Shown: in pieces, positions 5,867 to 6,694 of the stretch
Position numbering within the stretch: the stretch's first letter is position 1
Layout: each line of letters begins with the position of its first letter
Origin: Spirochaetaceae bacterium
Lineage (GTDB): Bacteria; Spirochaetota; Spirochaetia; JABEVK01
Length of the DNA stretch: 6,694 bases
Direction of reading: 5' to 3'
NCBI GenBank assembly: GCA_023265735.1
Contig: JAHFSN010000116.1
Coordinates: 1 to 6,694 of the forward strand
The notes under the pieces: model-generated
Seen by the model: the letters and a program-made list of their open reading frames with translations, nothing else
Database searches by the model: none
Told to the model about the DNA's origin: nothing
Program-made: the position numbers and the translations under genes

Positions 5867-6694
5867 CTACACATGACTTCCCAGCGCGTCACGGATCACC
5901 ATCTTGCCGGCACGGCGGGCCGGGATCAGGGACCCGACGACCGCCACCAGGGCGGCCAGCAGCGGTGCCAGGGGGAAATCAAACCAAGTGTAGAGCGGGT
6001 GCATCACAGAAACCAGGGGAATGGGGATATCGCGGGGGAGGAAGCCCCGGGCGTCGATCCCAAAAGCAAGCCCCAGCCAGGCCAAGAACGACGCCCCGAC
6101 CACCCCGGCCAAACCGCCGGCGAGGCCCAGGGCGAAGCCCTCAAAGAGAAAAAGGCGCGTCAGTCCCCTTCGGTTCATCCCAATGGCCCGAAGGGTACCA
6201 ATCTCCCGGAACCTTTCCTGGACGGCCATCGACATCGAGTTCAAGATGCCCACGATCACGAGGAGGATGAGAATGACCATCATGAAGGTCATGATGCGGA
6301 TCCGGGACTCGAGGTTGTCGACAAGGCTCTTGGCAAAGACCTTCCACGAATAGGCCTTCAGAGGCCCGGTGGACCAGGACGTGGCCAGGGCGTGGCCAAC
6401 GGCCGCTACCTTGCGGTCGATGTCCTCGGCGTTGGGGAACTTGACCACGATCCGGGTGGCGTCGCCGGGACCCAGGGCCAGGGTGTCCTGGGCCTTCTTG
6501 AGGGTCATGTAGACCACCGTGTCGTCGAAGATGCCGTAGCCCGAGGTGAAGACGGCGCCTACCGTCCCGTCGACCAGGTTGCGGACCCCGTACTGGCCCA
6601 GGGCGGTAAGGAACACCTAGTACCCCACCTTGAGCTTCAGTTTGCGGGCCAGGCCCGAGCCGATGAGCACCTGGTTGTCGGTTGAGAAATAGGC
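5867..6694 (-). pseudogene. ABC transporter permease (MacB/LolC/FtsX family), partial, interrupted by in-frame amber codon
   Basis: The frame enters from the right edge and ends with TAG at 5869-5867. The first 25 visible codons (6694-6620) encode family-like sequence including VLIGSGLARKLKLKVGY, normally followed directly by VxLTA-type residues. Here a TAG (6619-6617) intervenes and the same frame continues with VFLTALGQYG. Counting from the GTG at 6616, the downstream part is 249 residues. It has the end of the periplasmic domain (about 1-95), membrane helices at about 108-130, 155-185 and 213-233, the hallmark VQERFREIGTLRAIGM (132-147) and the final PARRAGKMVIRDAL (232-245). Such permeases act with an ATPase in lipoprotein release, macrolide or peptide export. 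The fragment alone lacks helix 1. GTG 6616 directly abuts the TAG and has AAGGTGGGG upstream, so reinitiation is possible. Alternatives are a sequencing error or a true split gene. The patatin gene follows after 9 bases. Confidence 0.75.
6617..6619 (-). other. In-frame amber stop inside the permease gene
   Basis: On the minus strand the codons read GGG TAC TAG GTG TTC, with homologous coding sequence on both sides in the same frame. One base change from AAG, GAG or CAG would produce it. TAG also ends the permease frame (5869-5867) and the patatin gene (3652-3650), so amber is an ordinary stop in this genome and reassignment is unlikely. Confidence 0.85.

Noticed and set aside
6617..6619. Amber codon as evidence of stop-codon reassignment or pyrrolysine
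   Set aside because: TAG terminates both the permease frame and the patatin gene in this same window, and no downstream insertion element is evident, so ordinary stop use is simpler.

Overview
The window is GC-rich chromosomal DNA from a Gram-negative, chemotactic bacterium. It encodes a surface-directed outer-membrane beta-barrel protein, a chemoreceptor and an ABC-transporter permease. The chemoreceptor hairpin sequence resembles receptors of spirochaetes and Acidobacteriota (Holophaga/Geothrix type), so an acidobacterium is a reasonable but unproven guess. Nothing indicates a phage, transposon, CRISPR array, tRNA or rRNA. Genes are densely packed and no gene-free stretch exceeds 90 bases.

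Left part (1-1649). A 5'-terminal fragment of a winged-helix, AlkZ-like DNA-glycosylase family gene runs leftward off the window (1-257). Across an 88-base divergent promoter region, a two-gene unit runs rightward. It holds a DinB-fold putative metalloprotein (346-822) and a tandem-rhodanese 3-mercaptopyruvate/thiosulfate sulfurtransferase (819-1649), joined by an ATGA start/stop overlap.

Middle (1639-3637). A six-transmembrane methyl-accepting chemotaxis protein (MCP) is encoded leftward (1657-3561). It converges on the sulfurtransferase gene with only 7 bases between stop codons. An 11-bp perfect hairpin spans both stop codons and probably serves as a shared terminator. The MCP has its own strong sigma70-like promoter (TTGCCA-17-TATAGT), with a 7-bp-arm palindrome over the expected transcription start.

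Right part (3650-6694). A leftward operon contains the C-terminal portion of a MacB/LolC/FtsX-type ABC permease and then, 9 bases later, a full-length type Vd autotransporter (patatin phospholipase, POTRA and 16-stranded-type barrel architecture, PlpD/FplA-like). The permease reading frame runs off the window edge but contains an in-frame amber codon at 6617-6619 inside clearly homologous sequence. The gene is therefore a pseudogene, split into two cistrons, or affected by a sequence error. This is the most notable anomaly of the window.

I found no convincing wholly new system. The points worth checking are the interrupted permease, its coupling to a secreted lipase, the coupled DinB/sulfurtransferase pair, the membrane-embedded chemoreceptor and the hairpin shared by two gene ends.
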